Origin: Clostridium sp. CAG:273
GTDB taxonomy: Bacteria; Bacillota; Clostridia; TANB77; CAG-508
Assembly (NCBI GenBank): GCA_000438355.1
Contig: FR901500.1
Location: 1,621-7,406 of the forward strand
Reading direction: 5' to 3'
DNA: 5,786 nt
Position numbers and translations under genes: made by a program. Shown here piece by piece: positions 5,581 through 5,786 of the stretch. The notes beneath the pieces were generated by a model, which was not told where the DNA came from, did no database searches, and saw only the letters and a program-made list of their open reading frames with translations. Within the stretch, counting starts at the first letter, position 1, and each line of letters starts with the position of its first letter.

Positions 5581-5610
5581 CAAAATAAAAATTCATTTTG
5601 TTGCTAATTT
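5564..5610 (-). terminator. Intrinsic terminator of the gene at the right edge
   Basis: A perfect 16-bp stem (arms 5571-5586 and 5595-5610) with an 8-base loop is followed on the minus strand by a run of seven T (5567-5573, the last stem bases included) and then GTTAT. It lies about 60 bases after the stop codon of the spore-protein-like gene and separates it from murF. On the plus strand no T-run follows, so it works in one direction only. Confidence 0.9.
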
Positions 5611-5671
5611 AACTCTTAAATTTATTATTAATTATATATCAATATTTTATACATAATTAAAATTTTGTTTA

Positions 5672-5786
5672 TTAAACATTTTTTACACTTCTATTAGCTA
5701 TTTCTATTGCTTTTGTTACTATGTTACCACAAGTTTTTGAAGGAACATTTGCCCATCCTCCATCTCTTTTTACTTGCTCATACACT
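5672..5786 (-). CDS. C-terminal fragment, possible alpha/beta-type small acid-soluble spore protein
   Basis: Only the last 37 codons and the stop (5672-5674) are inside the window, and the start is beyond the right edge. The visible tail includes GWANVPSKTCG and NIVTKAIEIANRSVKNV. This resembles the end of alpha/beta-type small acid-soluble spore proteins, in which a segment like GW-x-N-(L/V)-(T)-S-(R/K)-x-x-G is followed by a GG-x-(M/I)-V-K-x-(M/L)-I-E-x-A helix. Those proteins coat and protect DNA in dormant spores. Compared with that pattern the fragment seems to lack about four residues, including the usual Gly-Gly, so it is a divergent member at best. The strong terminator behind it suits a short, highly expressed single gene. 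Another small protein is possible. Confidence 0.5.
   Translation of the reverse strand, partial: VYEQVKRDGGWANVPSKTCGNIVTKAIEIANRSVKNV

Noticed and set aside
5527..5671. T-box or riboswitch before murF
   Set aside because: The only strong structure is a simple terminator of the upstream gene, and the predicted murF leader is only about 19 bases.
1..5786. CRISPR array, tRNA, rRNA or insertion sequence
   Set aside because: No regularly spaced repeats, cloverleaf pattern, transposase frame or terminal inverted repeats were seen on either strand.

Overview
The window is AT-rich DNA from a low-GC Gram-positive, most likely a spore-forming member of the Clostridia. The grounds are strong AGGAGG-type ribosome sites, A/T-ending codons, sigma-A-like promoters, the Clostridia-like character of MurF, Ddl and YqeK, and a C-terminal fragment at the right edge that resembles an alpha/beta-type small acid-soluble spore protein. 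The species cannot be named from the sequence. All supported genes are on the minus strand, so the transcriptional order runs from right to left.

Right edge to centre (5786 to 3001): the tail of a spore-protein-like gene ends at 5672 and is followed by a strong intrinsic terminator (5564-5610). A candidate promoter partly inside that terminator then begins murF (4141-5526) and ddl (3001-4053). These two enzymes act consecutively in peptidoglycan precursor synthesis: Ddl makes D-Ala-D-Ala and MurF attaches it to the UDP-MurNAc-tripeptide. ddl starts with TTG behind a near-perfect ribosome site.

Centre (3000 to 1374): yqeK, an HD-domain Ap4A hydrolase, follows. It has no ribosome site of its own, but a 13-codon reading frame with an excellent site overlaps its start, and a perfect 10-bp hairpin holds that small frame's start codon. 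Next is a zinc-finger-less J-domain co-chaperone of the CbpA/DnaJ-B type with its own extended -10 promoter.

Left third (1373 to 1): a textbook consensus promoter (TTGACA, 17 bp, TATAAT), flanked by three copies of the heptamer TAGTTAA, drives a tight three-gene unit. The unit has a 174-residue soluble orphan protein with three internal repeats, a 117-residue orphan with a strongly basic tail, and the N-terminus of a two-pass membrane protein. The membrane protein looks like a VirD4/TraG-type coupling protein of a type IV secretion or conjugation system and runs off the window. This unit, with two unrecognised proteins next to a probable coupling protein, is the least explained and most interesting part. 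The rest is ordinary cell-wall and housekeeping gene content.
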